A stretch of 64,000 bases of DNA from Jilunia laotingensis (GCF_014385165.1 NZ_JACRTF010000001.1:62001-126000); one strand, 5' to 3'; positions 17,694 to 26,396 are shown, counted from the first letter of the stretch. Translations and numbers: made by a program. The notes: generated by a model from the letters alone, not told the origin.

Positions 17694-19091
17694 ATGAACC
17701 AAGACACCATCTGCGCTATAGCCACCGCACAGGGGGGAGCCATCGGAAGCATTCGTGTTTCCGGTGCCGATGCCATAGCTATTACAAACCAGATCTTCAC
17801 TCCTGTCAAAGTTGGTAAGAGACTCACCGATCGAAAGCCTTATACACTAACTTTTGGTCGTATCTACAATGGGGATGAGTTATTAGATGAAGTACTCGTA
17901 AGCTTGTTTCGTGCCCCACACTCTTATACGGGAGAAGACAGTACAGAAATCACCTGCCACGGATCTGCCTATATTCTTCAGCAGGTCATGCAATTACTCA
18001 TTAGAAATGGTTGTCGGATGGCACAACCTGGCGAATTCACTCAACGTGCATTTCTGAACGGTAAAATGGATCTCAGTCAGGCAGAAGCAGTAGCCGATCT
18101 GATAGCCTCTTCGTCCGCAGCCACCCACCGCCTAGCCATGAGCCAAATGCGAGGAGGATTCAGTAAAGAATTGGCAAATCTTCGCGAACAACTTCTTAAC
18201 TTCACATCCATGATTGAATTGGAACTCGATTTCAGCGAAGAAGATGTAGAGTTTGCAGACCGTTCCGCCCTTAGAACTTTAGCAGATGGAATAGAAAAGA
18301 TTATCGAACGGCTAGTTAATTCTTTCAATGTGGGCAATGCAATAAAGAATGGTATTCCCGTTGCCATAATCGGTGAAACAAACGCGGGAAAATCAACGCT
18401 TCTTAATGTGTTATTAAATGAGGAAAAAGCCATAGTCAGTGATATACACGGTACAACACGTGATGTTATCGAAGATACTATAAATATTGGTGGCATCACA
18501 TTTCGTTTCATCGATACTGCAGGAATACGTGATACGAATGATACTATCGAGAATTTGGGTATCGAACGTACTTTCCAAAAGCTTGACCAAGCCGAAATTG
18601 TACTTTGGATGATTGATGCAACCGACGCGTCTTCACAAATAAAGCAACTTTCAAGCAAGATACTTCCTCACTGCAAAAATAAATATGTAATCTTAGCATT
18701 CAACAAATCAGACTTAATTTTAGAAGAGCAAAAAGAATCTATTAATTCACTAGTTTCTCACTTAGCTCATAATCACATTTCTTCCATTTTCATTTCTGCA
18801 AAGAATAGATATAACACAGAAGAATTACAACAATTATTAATTAGTGCCACCCATCTGCCTACCGTCACTCAAAATGATGTAATTGTTAGTAATGTTAGGC
18901 ATTATCATGCCTTATCACGCGCCTTAGATGCCATTCATCGTGTTCAGCAAGGGTTAGACATCAATCTTTCCGGAGATCTTTTATCACAAGATATACGAGA
19001 TTGCATATTCCATTTATCAGATATTGCAGGAGAAGTTACAAATGATATGATTTTACAAAATATATTTATGAAGTTTTGCATCGGAAAATAG
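17694..19091 (+). CDS. mnmE: tRNA uridine-5-carboxymethylaminomethyl modification GTPase MnmE
   Basis: 465 residues from the ATG at 17694; a GTG two codons upstream is also open. The N-terminal tetrahydrofolate-binding domain begins MNQDTICAIATAQGGAIGSIRVSG. The G domain has the P loop GETNAGKSTLLN, switch region GTTRDVIEDTI, DTAGIRDT and NKSD. The C terminus is the invariant motif CIGK. With MnmG it installs the cmnm5 group on wobble uridine 34. The gene stands alone with its own promoter box. The end CIGK is intact, so the protein should be active. Confidence 0.97.
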   Translation: MNQDTICAIATAQGGAIGSIRVSGADAIAITNQIFTPVKVGKRLTDRKPYTLTFGRIYNGDELLDEVLVSLFRAPHSYTGEDSTEITCHGSAYILQQVMQLLIRNGCRMAQPGEFTQRAFLNGKMDLSQAEAVADLIASSSAATHRLAMSQMRGGFSKELANLREQLLNFTSMIELELDFSEEDVEFADRSALRTLADGIEKIIERLVNSFNVGNAIKNGIPVAIIGETNAGKSTLLNVLLNEEKAIVSDIHGTTRDVIEDTINIGGITFRFIDTAGIRDTNDTIENLGIERTFQKLDQAEIVLWMIDATDASSQIKQLSSKILPHCKNKYVILAFNKSDLILEEQKESINSLVSHLAHNHISSIFISAKNRYNTEELQQLLISATHLPTVTQNDVIVSNVRHYHALSRALDAIHRVQQGLDINLSGDLLSQDIRDCIFHLSDIAGEVTNDMILQNIFMKFCIGK

Positions 19092-19247
19092 CCTATACAA
19101 AACATTGACAATCAATAATTTGAACGTTTTAAACCAAAGTCAACAAAGAGATTAAACAGCTACAAATCAAATGATTAGCATCATATAACAATAACAACAA
19201 AACAAAATGATCTCATTTAAAAAGGTAAACTTATTACCATATTTTGT

Positions 19248-19255
19248 TACCTTTG
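19248..19255 (+). promoter_or_regulatory. Promoter -7 box of the DUF6236 gene
   Basis: TACCTTTG fits TAnnTTTG, 22 bases before the ATG at 19278. Confidence 0.65.
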
Positions 19256-19277
19256 TACATAAGTAATTCCGAAAACA

Positions 19278-20291
19278 ATGAACAATCTATTATACTATCC
19301 ATACATAAATCTACCAAATACTGATTGGACTATACGAGCCCTGCTTTACTATGACAATATTAGTTCTATAGTACCAGCTCAATATTTCCATGAACCAGAA
19401 CACTATGAGCCTTTCATGCGGGAGGTGATTCAACGTGAATTACTCACTCCGATAAATCCTATGACTGTTCTTGAAAATCCATGGGAGGTTTCAAAAATAT
19501 TTATTGACTATCTGAACGTGAAACAGAATATTTTAGAAAAAAGGAGATTATCTTTGGAAAAAAATAAAACATATCAGATTCATAGAGACAAATTCTCATT
19601 TAGGAAAAATACTACTCACTTACATGCTAATAAATTTGATGATGAAATTTTCCACCATCTTATTCATATGGGATTGGCAGAACGGATAGACGGTTATTGG
19701 TATAATGTAGAAAAGAAAACTGCCAATGAACTCATGATTTTTTTAACTTCAGTAATTGCTAATAAGATCGATTATCAGCCGGCTACAGATAAGATTGATT
19801 GTAGTTTCGCTACAACATATATGCGAAACCAAGATATTGAATTACGAACAAGACAGTATAAAAGAGATTTGATACTTAACAATTTGATACCATATCCTAA
19901 ACAGATAGATTTGATCAATCTTAGACGATTTAAAGATAAGCATCGTGATTTGCTAAACGCATTTAGCAACAAAGTAGAACTATTAGTTCTAAATCCAACA
20001 ATCACTCCGGAATCGCCATTATTCAAAATAACTCTTGAGGATATGAAAATGGCTAAAGAAGAATTATCCGCAAGGATGAATGAAAGCCATATAGGTGATA
20101 TCGTTTTTGGAACAATATGTGGAACTATTTCCGCAGGAATAGGATTACTAGCCAGTCCTGTTTTAGGTGCTATACCCGGCTTCCTAAACGCTATTTATTC
20201 AGCATGTAAAATTGAAAAACCTGAAAATGTAATTGATCAAACAGGATTAAAATATCTGGCTTTAGTCGATAAAAGATTGAGAAGACAATAA
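19278..20291 (+). CDS. DUF6236 family protein, unknown function
   Basis: 337 residues. The N terminus NLLYYPYINLPNTDWTIRAL and the C-terminal YLALVDKRLRR are what I recognise as the DUF6236 family. The middle is mostly alpha-helical and charged. Near 275-300 a glycine-rich hydrophobic segment, TICGTISAGIGLLASPVLGAIPGFL, could insert into a membrane, but no signal peptide is present. Function is unknown; members are scattered and strain-specific, as expected of an accessory gene. It sits alone between mnmE and the sugar transporter, with its own promoter box and an AT-rich composition. Confidence 0.7.
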   Translation: MNNLLYYPYINLPNTDWTIRALLYYDNISSIVPAQYFHEPEHYEPFMREVIQRELLTPINPMTVLENPWEVSKIFIDYLNVKQNILEKRRLSLEKNKTYQIHRDKFSFRKNTTHLHANKFDDEIFHHLIHMGLAERIDGYWYNVEKKTANELMIFLTSVIANKIDYQPATDKIDCSFATTYMRNQDIELRTRQYKRDLILNNLIPYPKQIDLINLRRFKDKHRDLLNAFSNKVELLVLNPTITPESPLFKITLEDMKMAKEELSARMNESHIGDIVFGTICGTISAGIGLLASPVLGAIPGFLNAIYSACKIEKPENVIDQTGLKYLALVDKRLRRQ

Positions 20292-20339
20292 ATATCTTCA
20301 AAAACGAAATACCACCTATGCTATTTAAAGAACTTTTGG

Positions 20340-20359
20340 CGCTGATTTGTTGCTCAGCG
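20340..20359 (+). terminator. Hairpin after the DUF6236 gene
   Basis: CGCTGA (20340-20345) and TCAGCG (20354-20359) pair around an 8-base loop, about 50 bases after the stop. There is no adjacent T run, so it is a weak call. The rest of the 278-base gap holds no convincing gene. Confidence 0.3.
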
Positions 20360-20570
20360 ACGTGTGTTTTAGATGCCAACTATCTTATTTACAACAATAT
20401 AAGTTGTATATTTTTTCAATTCTTGCATCGGAAGGCAAGCGAAACAGCAATTACCAACAATAAGTATAGCTCACTATCGATTAATAAAGCATTGAGGTTC
20501 AACGCCTTTATTTCTGTGATTAAGTAATTGAAAGCAATTATTTTATGAGTGAAATATACATTAGGTCCTT

Positions 20571-21845
20571 TCAGACATCATTTTTTATCTTATATCCATT
20601 TAAGCCATAATACAAAATATAAGCTTCTCCAAGAATGACCAATACCCAGGTCCAATGCCAATTTCCACCCATCAGGTCGGCTAGAATCCCCTGCAGGAAA
20701 GGAATGATACCCCCACCAACAACTCCCATAGTGAGTACTCCGGAAGCTTTTGTTGTATATATGCCCAATTTGTTGGTAGCTAAGGTAAAAATAGCAGGCC
20801 ACATGATGGAATGGAAGAAGCCAATACCTGTCAAAATCCAAGGATTTGCTAACAACATGGCAACTATAAGTAACGCAATGGCTCCAACGGAAGCTATAAC
20901 TAGTTGCCTCTCTGAAGATATTTTTTTGATGAAAGAACCAAGAAAACGACCTAAAAGAAGAAGCCCCCAATATAAAGCTGCCATATGAGTTGCATTAGAG
21001 GCAAAAGCTCCTCCTAATTCAGAAGCATACATATTAACGTTAGCTCCGACAGCTACCTCGATACCGACATAAAAGAAAATACCCCATACACCTAATTTAA
21101 GATGCCTGAAAGACCACACGCTCTTTTCAAGCTTTTCTCCCGGGGATTGTATGACGTTATCCATAGATGGCATTTGTACTCTGTTTACAAAAAACGACAT
21201 AATCATCATCAACATGATTAAAACTGCAAGTGGCAATACAAATTGTCTAGTACTAATGTCATGCAGCGGTGTTCCATAAAAGATAAGATAACTAATGATA
21301 AGCGGTGCAACAGCCATGCCAATAGAATTACTCGTGCCACCGATCATCTGCCGTTGCAGGGCAGTCGTACTCCCTATTTGACAAACGGCAAGATATAAAT
21401 TCAGTACTACCTGTAGGACAGTAGCAGCCATCCCGATAACAAAGGAACCCAACAAAAAAATAAAGAAACCGACAGATATCTCGTTGCCAAGGATTGAAAT
21501 CTCTGTCGGAATATAGATATGGAAAAGTACGGCTATTTCATAGATTGTAAGTCCCGCAACAAGTATAAGCAATGCAAGAAAAGATGTTTTTCGATACCCA
21601 TATTTTTCTAACCAGCGAGTCCCAAATCCTTGTGACAGTGGATAAGCAAGGAACCATGAGAAATTCAACATTGTGACTAATGCATTTGTAATATTACCAT
21701 CATGAGGCAACATAGCCGTTTGCAGCGGTATCTGAAACTGTTGATTGATTACGGTAAAAAGTCCTACTATAAAATAAAGTACCAGCATTATAGTAAATGC
21801 GACAAAGACGTTCACTCCTCTAACCGGATTTCCCTTTTGAATCAT
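20571..21845 (-). CDS. Sugar MFS transporter, FucP/GluP family
   Basis: 424 residues with about twelve transmembrane helices. The N-terminal blocks FFTVIN-like FTVINQQFQIPLQTAM and NFSWFLAYPLSQGFGTRWLEKYGYRKTSF, and later FLGSFIKK, fit the fucose/glucose proton symporter family of the major facilitator superfamily. It would import a hexose across the inner membrane. The residues that would separate fucose, glucose and N-acetylglucosamine transport cannot be judged here. No sugar kinase or isomerase lies next to it; it stands alone, convergent with the DUF6236 gene. Confidence 0.88.
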   Translation of the reverse strand: MIQKGNPVRGVNVFVAFTIMLVLYFIVGLFTVINQQFQIPLQTAMLPHDGNITNALVTMLNFSWFLAYPLSQGFGTRWLEKYGYRKTSFLALLILVAGLTIYEIAVLFHIYIPTEISILGNEISVGFFIFLLGSFVIGMAATVLQVVLNLYLAVCQIGSTTALQRQMIGGTSNSIGMAVAPLIISYLIFYGTPLHDISTRQFVLPLAVLIMLMMIMSFFVNRVQMPSMDNVIQSPGEKLEKSVWSFRHLKLGVWGIFFYVGIEVAVGANVNMYASELGGAFASNATHMAALYWGLLLLGRFLGSFIKKISSERQLVIASVGAIALLIVAMLLANPWILTGIGFFHSIMWPAIFTLATNKLGIYTTKASGVLTMGVVGGGIIPFLQGILADLMGGNWHWTWVLVILGEAYILYYGLNGYKIKNDV

Positions 21846-22152
21846 TATGAGATAATTTTGATTTTATGTTTTCACAACAATTCTTCTCATTGGAAGGTTT
21901 TGTAAAAGTGCATTATTATCTTACTTATAATAGTCGCTCTTTTTCTCAATCAAACTGCACTTCGACACAACTTCATCCATACATTCATATTTCATGCACA
22001 AACAAAAATTTTCATATCAACTTATCATATTATAACTGAAAACTATTACATTTGTATATAGACATCATTGGTTAAACGAATAGCTATGAATATTATGTAG
22101 ATCGAGCAAGCTCATAAACAAATTCATTTATTGAAACTTAAAAACAGGAATT
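21846..22152. other. Divergent intergenic region
   Basis: Lies between the minus-strand sugar transporter and the plus-strand DUF169 gene. It holds a TACATTTG box at 22047-22054 and a roughly 95-base leader before the DUF169 ATG. No gene or repeat was seen. Confidence 0.5.
22047..22054 (+). promoter_or_regulatory. Promoter -7 box of the DUF169 gene
   Basis: TACATTTG fits TAnnTTTG and gives a leader of roughly 95 bases. Confidence 0.5.
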
Positions 22153-22875
22153 ATGAACATTCAGAGTTTTATCCAAAACTATCGAGAGGCTTTCGGAACG
22201 TATGCTTCCCTCCCCATTTCTTTTTATTACAGTGACACACCACTGGCTGAAACAGAAAAGATAAACGGTTGTTTTTTCAAGGGACTTCATTCTGTGCGTG
22301 AAGGAAATCCCATAAGCCTGAATGCAGAGGTTATCGGCTGCGGAGGTGGGAAGTTCTACACCGGATTTTCCGAATTGCCGGAGCATGTACCCGGATTTGT
22401 TTCTACTAAAGAACGATACAAACAAACGCCTGAGATGGTTCTTGAATTCATCAAACTAATAGACGTGAGACGAACGGATAAAAAATATCTGAACTTCATC
22501 CGCATTGATCAATTGGATAGTTTCGACAATATGGAAGGCCTGCTCTTTTTTGCAACCCCGGACATACTATCCGGTCTATGCACTTGGGCATGCTTTGACA
22601 ACAACGATACCGATGCAGTGACTTCCCTGTTCGGCTCAGGATGCTCAAACATTATTTCTACCGCAGTACAGGAAAACCGAATGAATGGACACCGGACCTT
22701 TCTCGGTCTGTTCGACCCATCAGTCCGTCCATACGTCGGTGCCAATGAACTTAGTTTTGTAATCCCCTACTGCCGTTTTAAGACAATGTATGAAACAATG
22801 AAGTCATGTTGCCTTTTCGATACACATGCTTGGGAAAAGGTAAAAGGACGTATCAATTCTGAAAAAGGATGCTGA
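22153..22875 (+). CDS. DUF169 family protein
   Basis: 240 residues, cytoplasmic, no membrane segment. The segment INGCFFKGLHSVREGNPISL, the cysteine- and glycine-rich VIGCGGGKFYTGFSE and SLFGSGCSNIISTAVQ near residue 160 are DUF169 features. Several conserved cysteines are present, so metal or thiol chemistry is possible. The family is widespread in anaerobes and its function is not established. The neighbours are a transporter in the opposite direction and GNAT enzymes downstream; neither informs the function. Confidence 0.85.
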   Translation: MNIQSFIQNYREAFGTYASLPISFYYSDTPLAETEKINGCFFKGLHSVREGNPISLNAEVIGCGGGKFYTGFSELPEHVPGFVSTKERYKQTPEMVLEFIKLIDVRRTDKKYLNFIRIDQLDSFDNMEGLLFFATPDILSGLCTWACFDNNDTDAVTSLFGSGCSNIISTAVQENRMNGHRTFLGLFDPSVRPYVGANELSFVIPYCRFKTMYETMKSCCLFDTHAWEKVKGRINSEKGC

Positions 22876-22978
22876 TTGGGATACAGATATTGATTTGTAA
22901 TGCTCGAAACAGATAATCAAATAGGTTTATTATGATCGTTCAGAATTTCACCACCTTTGTCCAATATAAACTCATTTA

Positions 22979-23410
22979 ATGAAAACAAACCGTCCAACAC
23001 CACATGAATACAATGAACTGCTACAGTTGTGGGAGGCATCTGTACGCAGTACCCATCACTTCTTAACAGAAGGAGATATTCAATTCTACAAGTCCATTGT
23101 ACCACAATATTTCCCCAAAGTCGATCTTTACGTAACACGGGATGAGCAGAATAAAATCACTGCATTCATGGGGTTGAGCGAGGAAGTTATCGAGATGCTT
23201 TTTGTCCATCCTAACGAACAAGGAAAAGGCTTGGGGAAGCAACTGATTCATATTGCAATCAATGATAAAAAGATTAAGAAAGTTGATGTAAATGAACAGA
23301 ACACCTCAGCTCTACAATTCTACTTACACATTGGATTTAGAATAATTGGGCGGGATTCAACCGATGCTTCCGGCAAACCGTTCCCGATATTGCACCTACA
23401 ACTTGCATAA
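22979..23410 (+). CDS. GNAT family N-acetyltransferase (first of three)
   Basis: 143 residues. The acetyl-CoA binding loop is visible in VHPNEQGKGLGKQLIHIAI, the R/Q-x-x-G-x-G/A pattern, with the preceding beta strand EEVIEMLFV. The C-terminal NEQNTSALQFYLHIGFRIIGR is the usual GNAT motif B. It resembles the YjaB type of small acetyltransferase, whose acceptor is not known. A CACCTTTG near 22949 may be a weak promoter. Start codon chosen for its fit to family length. Confidence 0.88.
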   Translation: MKTNRPTPHEYNELLQLWEASVRSTHHFLTEGDIQFYKSIVPQYFPKVDLYVTRDEQNKITAFMGLSEEVIEMLFVHPNEQGKGLGKQLIHIAINDKKIKKVDVNEQNTSALQFYLHIGFRIIGRDSTDASGKPFPILHLQLA

Positions 23411-23487
23411 AAGCATATAATTCCTGAACGAGTATATTGATCACTTAAGCAGCACACTCATTATAAAGGAATTAAGTTTCAATTATC

Positions 23488-23607
23488 AACTATTAATAGT
23501 CATCGCGTTGGATATTAAAGGCCGGCAGAGTGGATATTAATATCCAGCACGATAGCTATTAATCACTAGTAAACCGAATATTAATAGGGATCGTGAAGGA
23601 TATAGTT
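23488..23607. repeat. 22-bp-period intergenic repeat array, core TATTAAT
   Basis: TATTAAT or a one-base variant starts at 23491, 23513, 23535, 23557 and 23579, exactly 22 bases apart, and a partial TATAGTT follows at 23601. The 15 bases between cores are unrelated to each other. This constant spacing with variable fill is the same geometry as the arrays at 6700 and 28446, but with a different core. Confidence 0.75.
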
Positions 23608-23739
23608 GCCCCAAAGCCAGTCCTTCAAAGTTCTGAAAATGAATGCCATATAATTTCGTTGTAAACATCAACTGCCTTTGGAAGCTGGATGAGCGCATAA
23701 ATGACAAGCCCAACTATTGCAAAACCTTATAATTATTGA

Positions 23740-23747
23740 TACCTTTG
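23740..23747 (+). promoter_or_regulatory. Promoter of the small-protein/GNAT operon
   Basis: TACCTTTG fits TAnnTTTG; ATTG at 23716-23719, 20 bases upstream, could be the -33 element. It lies 16 bases before the ATG at 23764. Confidence 0.65.
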
Positions 23748-23763
23748 CTTCATAATCAGATAA

Positions 23764-23943
23764 ATGGAACAAAAAGTCATGGCAGATAATTACATAGAAA
23801 GGCAATATGAAGAATACGAAGCCAGAAAAGCGGCTTGGGAAAAAGCCCGTAAATTTGGCAAAAAGAAGAAAACAAGTAAAATCCCCACCCGTCAACCGAA
23901 AATGAACCAAGAAGAAACTCCTCCTGAAAAAGAGGATAAATAA
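23764..23943 (+). CDS. Small charged protein, conserved-type hypothetical
   Basis: 59 residues; an alternative start, MADNYIERQYEEYEARK, is at 23779. It is highly charged and helical, with a lysine-rich centre (KFGKKKKTSK) and an acidic tail (EETPPEKEDK). No membrane segment or known domain is seen. Short basic proteins of this kind (YxxREYEEYxxRKAAWEK) recur in Bacteroides genomes, but their function is unknown to me. A strong promoter box and codon pattern support it, and it lies 10 bases before a GNAT gene, so it is probably the first gene of that operon. Confidence 0.65.
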   Translation: MEQKVMADNYIERQYEEYEARKAAWEKARKFGKKKKTSKIPTRQPKMNQEETPPEKEDK

Positions 23944-23953
23944 GTTAATCGGC

Positions 23954-24472
23954 ATGAATACGAATTTTTCTCTAAGAGAAGCCAATCTCAATGACCTATC
24001 CCTTTTACAACCGGTTTTTGAAAAGAGTGTACGACAAACTTGCATTCGCCATTATTCGAAAAGGCAAATAGATGCTTGGATAAACAAAGCCTCCCCAGAG
24101 CGATGGAAAGAATTGCTGGAAAGTGATTTGCATTTCATTGTAGCGGAAGATACAGAAAAGGATATGATTGCCGGTTTTACTTCGATCAACAAAAAAGGTT
24201 ATCTGCATAGCATGTTTGTAGCCCCGGATTATCAACGGCAAAAGGTTGCAAGCCTTTTACTTAAAGCTGCAGAGAGTTTCGCTGGCCGACACCATGCTGA
24301 ATTCGTCTTCACAGAAGCCAGTAAAACCGCAAAACCTTTTTTCGAGTTCATGGGCTATCAGACGGAAAGGAAACAGACCGTTAGTGTCAACCAGGTGGAA
24401 ATGATTAACTTCGTGATGAAAAAATACTTAAGCTTTAAAACGGTGTCTAATGAAAATCTCTCAGGTTATTGA
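23954..24472 (+). CDS. GNAT family N-acetyltransferase (second of three)
   Basis: 172 residues. The acetyl-CoA loop is VAPDYQRQKVASLLLKAAE, preceded by the strand HSMFV, and motif B is AKPFFEFMGYQTERKQTV. The glutamine- and arginine-containing loop replaces the usual glycine-rich one but keeps the position. It is most like the GNAT group that acetylates small amines or protein N termini; the acceptor is not predicted. The stop overlaps the next GNAT start by 23 bases, so the two are translationally coupled. Confidence 0.88.
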   Translation: MNTNFSLREANLNDLSLLQPVFEKSVRQTCIRHYSKRQIDAWINKASPERWKELLESDLHFIVAEDTEKDMIAGFTSINKKGYLHSMFVAPDYQRQKVASLLLKAAESFAGRHHAEFVFTEASKTAKPFFEFMGYQTERKQTVSVNQVEMINFVMKKYLSFKTVSNENLSGY

Positions 24473-24896
24473 AAACAAAAAAGATTATCTTGACCTCTTG
24501 TTGCTCGCCGATGAACAGGAGTCAATGATCGACCGGTATCTGGAAAGAGGCGAAATGTTCGTCCTCACTGATGGGGATAAAACCGTTGCCGTCTGTGTCG
24601 TTACCAATGAAGGAGAAGGCGTGTATGAAATCAAGAACATTGCAACCGCACCACTTTTCCAACGAAAAGGGCATGGGAAGCGATTGATCGATTTCCTATG
24701 CCAACACTATAAAAAGAATGGCCATACAATGTTGGTAGGCACCGGAGACAGCCCGTTGAGCATACCGTTCTACGAACATTGCGGTTTTACATACTCACAT
24801 CGTATTCCTGACTTCTTTACAAAGAATTATGATCATCCGATTATAGAAGATGGAAAGCTGTTAACAGATATGGTTTATTTAAGAAAACCTTTGTAA
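24450..24896 (+). CDS. GNAT family N-acetyltransferase (third of three)
   Basis: 148 residues. Its acetyl-CoA loop is a clear RKGHGKRLIDFLCQHYKKNG, with IKNIATAPLFQ before it, and motif B is DSPLSIPFYEHCGFTYSHRI. The protein resembles YhfO-like acetyltransferases of firmicutes and Bacteroidetes. The substrate is unknown. It overlaps the preceding GNAT gene and ends the operon 47 bases before an inverted repeat. Confidence 0.9.
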   Translation: MKISQVIENKKDYLDLLLLADEQESMIDRYLERGEMFVLTDGDKTVAVCVVTNEGEGVYEIKNIATAPLFQRKGHGKRLIDFLCQHYKKNGHTMLVGTGDSPLSIPFYEHCGFTYSHRIPDFFTKNYDHPIIEDGKLLTDMVYLRKPL

Positions 24897-24942
24897 TGTT
24901 GCGCAAAATGATTCCAACTAACATATGGGATCATTATCTCTT

Positions 24943-24987
24943 CACGGATTACACAGCTTTAGAAAATTGAAAGTTGCGTAATCCGTG
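24943..24987 (+). repeat. Inverted repeat CACGGATTAC ... GTAATCCGTG
   Basis: A perfect 10-base inverted repeat (24943-24952 and 24978-24987) with a 25-base loop between two convergent genes. A related pair (TACGGATTTA, TAAATCCGTA) lies at 26301-26358, which suggests a dispersed intergenic element that may also act as a bidirectional terminator. Confidence 0.5.
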
Positions 24988-25006
24988 GAAACTTGCACCA
25001 ATGCTT

Positions 25007-25471
25007 TTAATTGAAGTGATATAAGAAAGTTGCCACACCCTCGATCGCTTTCTTAGGTTGATCTTTAATTTCAATGGCAAATTTAATCTCAGCTTTCGCA
25101 ATCCCCCGCAAATTTGCCAGAGACTGCAATTTGGCAACCAGACGGATGCTCTGCCCAGCCAAGACAGCCTGACCGAACTTCATTTTATCCATGCCATAAT
25201 TAATCATCATCTTCAGATTGTTCACTTCAATGATCTGATTCCAAAGAAACGGCAGCATCGACAACGTAAGATAACCGTGCGCAATCGTGCTATGAAAAGG
25301 GCTTTCCACTTTTGCACGTTCCGTATCCACATGTATCCACTGGTGATCCAACGTTGCATCTGCGAAAAGATCGATACGTTCCTGAGGCAGTTCCACATAA
25401 TCGGAAACACCTATTTGCTGGCCTACCAGCTTTTCAAAATCTTCATAAGAGTTAATTATTACCTTATCCAT
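25007..25471 (-). CDS. MaoC-family dehydratase
   Basis: 154 residues. The hotdog-fold hydratase motif is seen as DATLDHQWIHVDTERAKVESPFHSTIAHGYLTLS (about 53-86), carrying the catalytic Asp/His pair. C-terminal MNYGMDKMKFGQAVLAGQSIRL and EIKFAIEIKDQPKKAIEG complete the family. It would hydrate an enoyl-CoA. No fatty acid or PHA genes are adjacent; in Bacteroidetes this gene is often orphan. A TACATTTG box lies at 25517-25510 on the minus strand. Confidence 0.9.
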   Translation of the reverse strand: MDKVIINSYEDFEKLVGQQIGVSDYVELPQERIDLFADATLDHQWIHVDTERAKVESPFHSTIAHGYLTLSMLPFLWNQIIEVNNLKMMINYGMDKMKFGQAVLAGQSIRLVAKLQSLANLRGIAKAEIKFAIEIKDQPKKAIEGVATFLYHFN

Positions 25472-25509
25472 GTTTTTATATTTAATGAATTCTTTTTGAA
25501 TATGGAGTG

Positions 25510-25517
25510 CAAATGTA
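25510..25517 (-). promoter_or_regulatory. Promoter -7 box of the MaoC gene
   Basis: On the minus strand TACATTTG fits TAnnTTTG, 38 bases before the ATG. Confidence 0.55.
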
Positions 25518-25531
25518 CGAAATATTATCAG

Positions 25532-26116
25532 TTATCCGCGTATCTCCTGGCAAGAGAAAAGATCAGGACACTTACCGGCAGCTTCCTTCAAGGCATTTGT
25601 CAATATCCTGTATCCACCACTATTCAAATGGACATCATCGATAGTGAAATCCGGATTCAGCCGTCCATCCAATAAAAGCCGGTCGAAGACATCGAGATAT
25701 ACGATATCACTGCCCGTTACCCTTGAACGTATCTTATCGTTCAGTGCAGCGATAAACTTGTTCACAGCCGTGCTTCCTCCGGGATAATCGTTCCGTGGAA
25801 AAATACAATAAAGAAAAGTCCTCCGGGCAGAAATCGCCTTTACCGCCTTCACATAACGGTCTGCATAAGCTTCCATAGTATCATAAGTCAGCCGATAGAT
25901 ATCGTTTGTACCAAACTGGACGACGGCATTACTATCGCTCACATTTTTGTCAAATGATTCTATATAGTCGATACCTTCACCCGGAACACCGAAATTCAGA
26001 CATTCCCACTTCGGGAAGTAGACCTCAAGCGGCCAAAAAGCGATATGACTGTTGCCGACAAAAGCAAAGACAGGTTTTTCTGAAGAAGCACATGAGACTG
26101 GATCAACTAAAGACAT
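25532..26116 (-). CDS. SGNH/GDSL-family hydrolase
   Basis: 194 residues. The family blocks are visible: block I as FAFVGNSHIAFWP (Ser nucleophile in GNS), block II as NFGVPGEGIDYIESF, block III as VQFGTNDIYR, and block V as DDVHLNSGGYRIL (Asp/His). This is an esterase or sugar O-acetylesterase type. Such enzymes are usually exported, but the visible N terminus MSLVDPVSCASSEKP has no hydrophobic signal segment; the cysteine could be a lipobox remnant, so the true start may lie upstream or the signal may be damaged. The upstream frame is closed by a TAA a few codons back. Confidence 0.85.
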   Translation of the reverse strand: MSLVDPVSCASSEKPVFAFVGNSHIAFWPLEVYFPKWECLNFGVPGEGIDYIESFDKNVSDSNAVVQFGTNDIYRLTYDTMEAYADRYVKAVKAISARRTFLYCIFPRNDYPGGSTAVNKFIAALNDKIRSRVTGSDIVYLDVFDRLLLDGRLNPDFTIDDVHLNSGGYRILTNALKEAAGKCPDLFSCQEIRG

Positions 26117-26300
26117 ACTAACGATCTTTTAATAATTACTTTGAGTTTGTTTATATCTTGCAATTGTAATCAAAAGGAATGAAATGAGCATACAAAAATG
26201 ATTTTATTATCACAGACAACTCCGTTTTTGTACGAACAGGTCCTTTGAATGGCAGAAAAAACGGAAAAGAAAGTAGAAAATAATATCCCACCACTAATCC

Positions 26301-26358
26301 TACGGATTTACAGGAATTCTATTTCTAAACCAAGATCACAAACCCACATAAATCCGTA
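26301..26358 (+). repeat. Inverted repeat TACGGATTTA ... TAAATCCGTA
   Basis: A perfect 10-base inverted repeat with a 38-base loop, related in sequence to the repeat at 24943-24987. It lies in the 280-base gap between the SGNH hydrolase and the small GNAT gene, which otherwise holds nothing evident. Confidence 0.45.
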
Positions 26359-26396
26359 TTTCCCGTGATGAGATATATTTATCACTCAGCATTTTA

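Larger units (their letters stand above)
23411..23763. other. Intergenic stretch with a TATTAAT array
   Basis: About 350 bases without a gene. It contains the 22-bp-period TATTAAT array (23488-23607) and, at 23740-23747, the promoter box for the small gene that follows. Confidence 0.6.

Noticed and set aside
20318..20527. Small plus-strand frame after the DUF6236 gene
   Set aside because: The sequence is cysteine-rich, low in coding character and has no promoter or family; it overlaps the hairpin at 20340.
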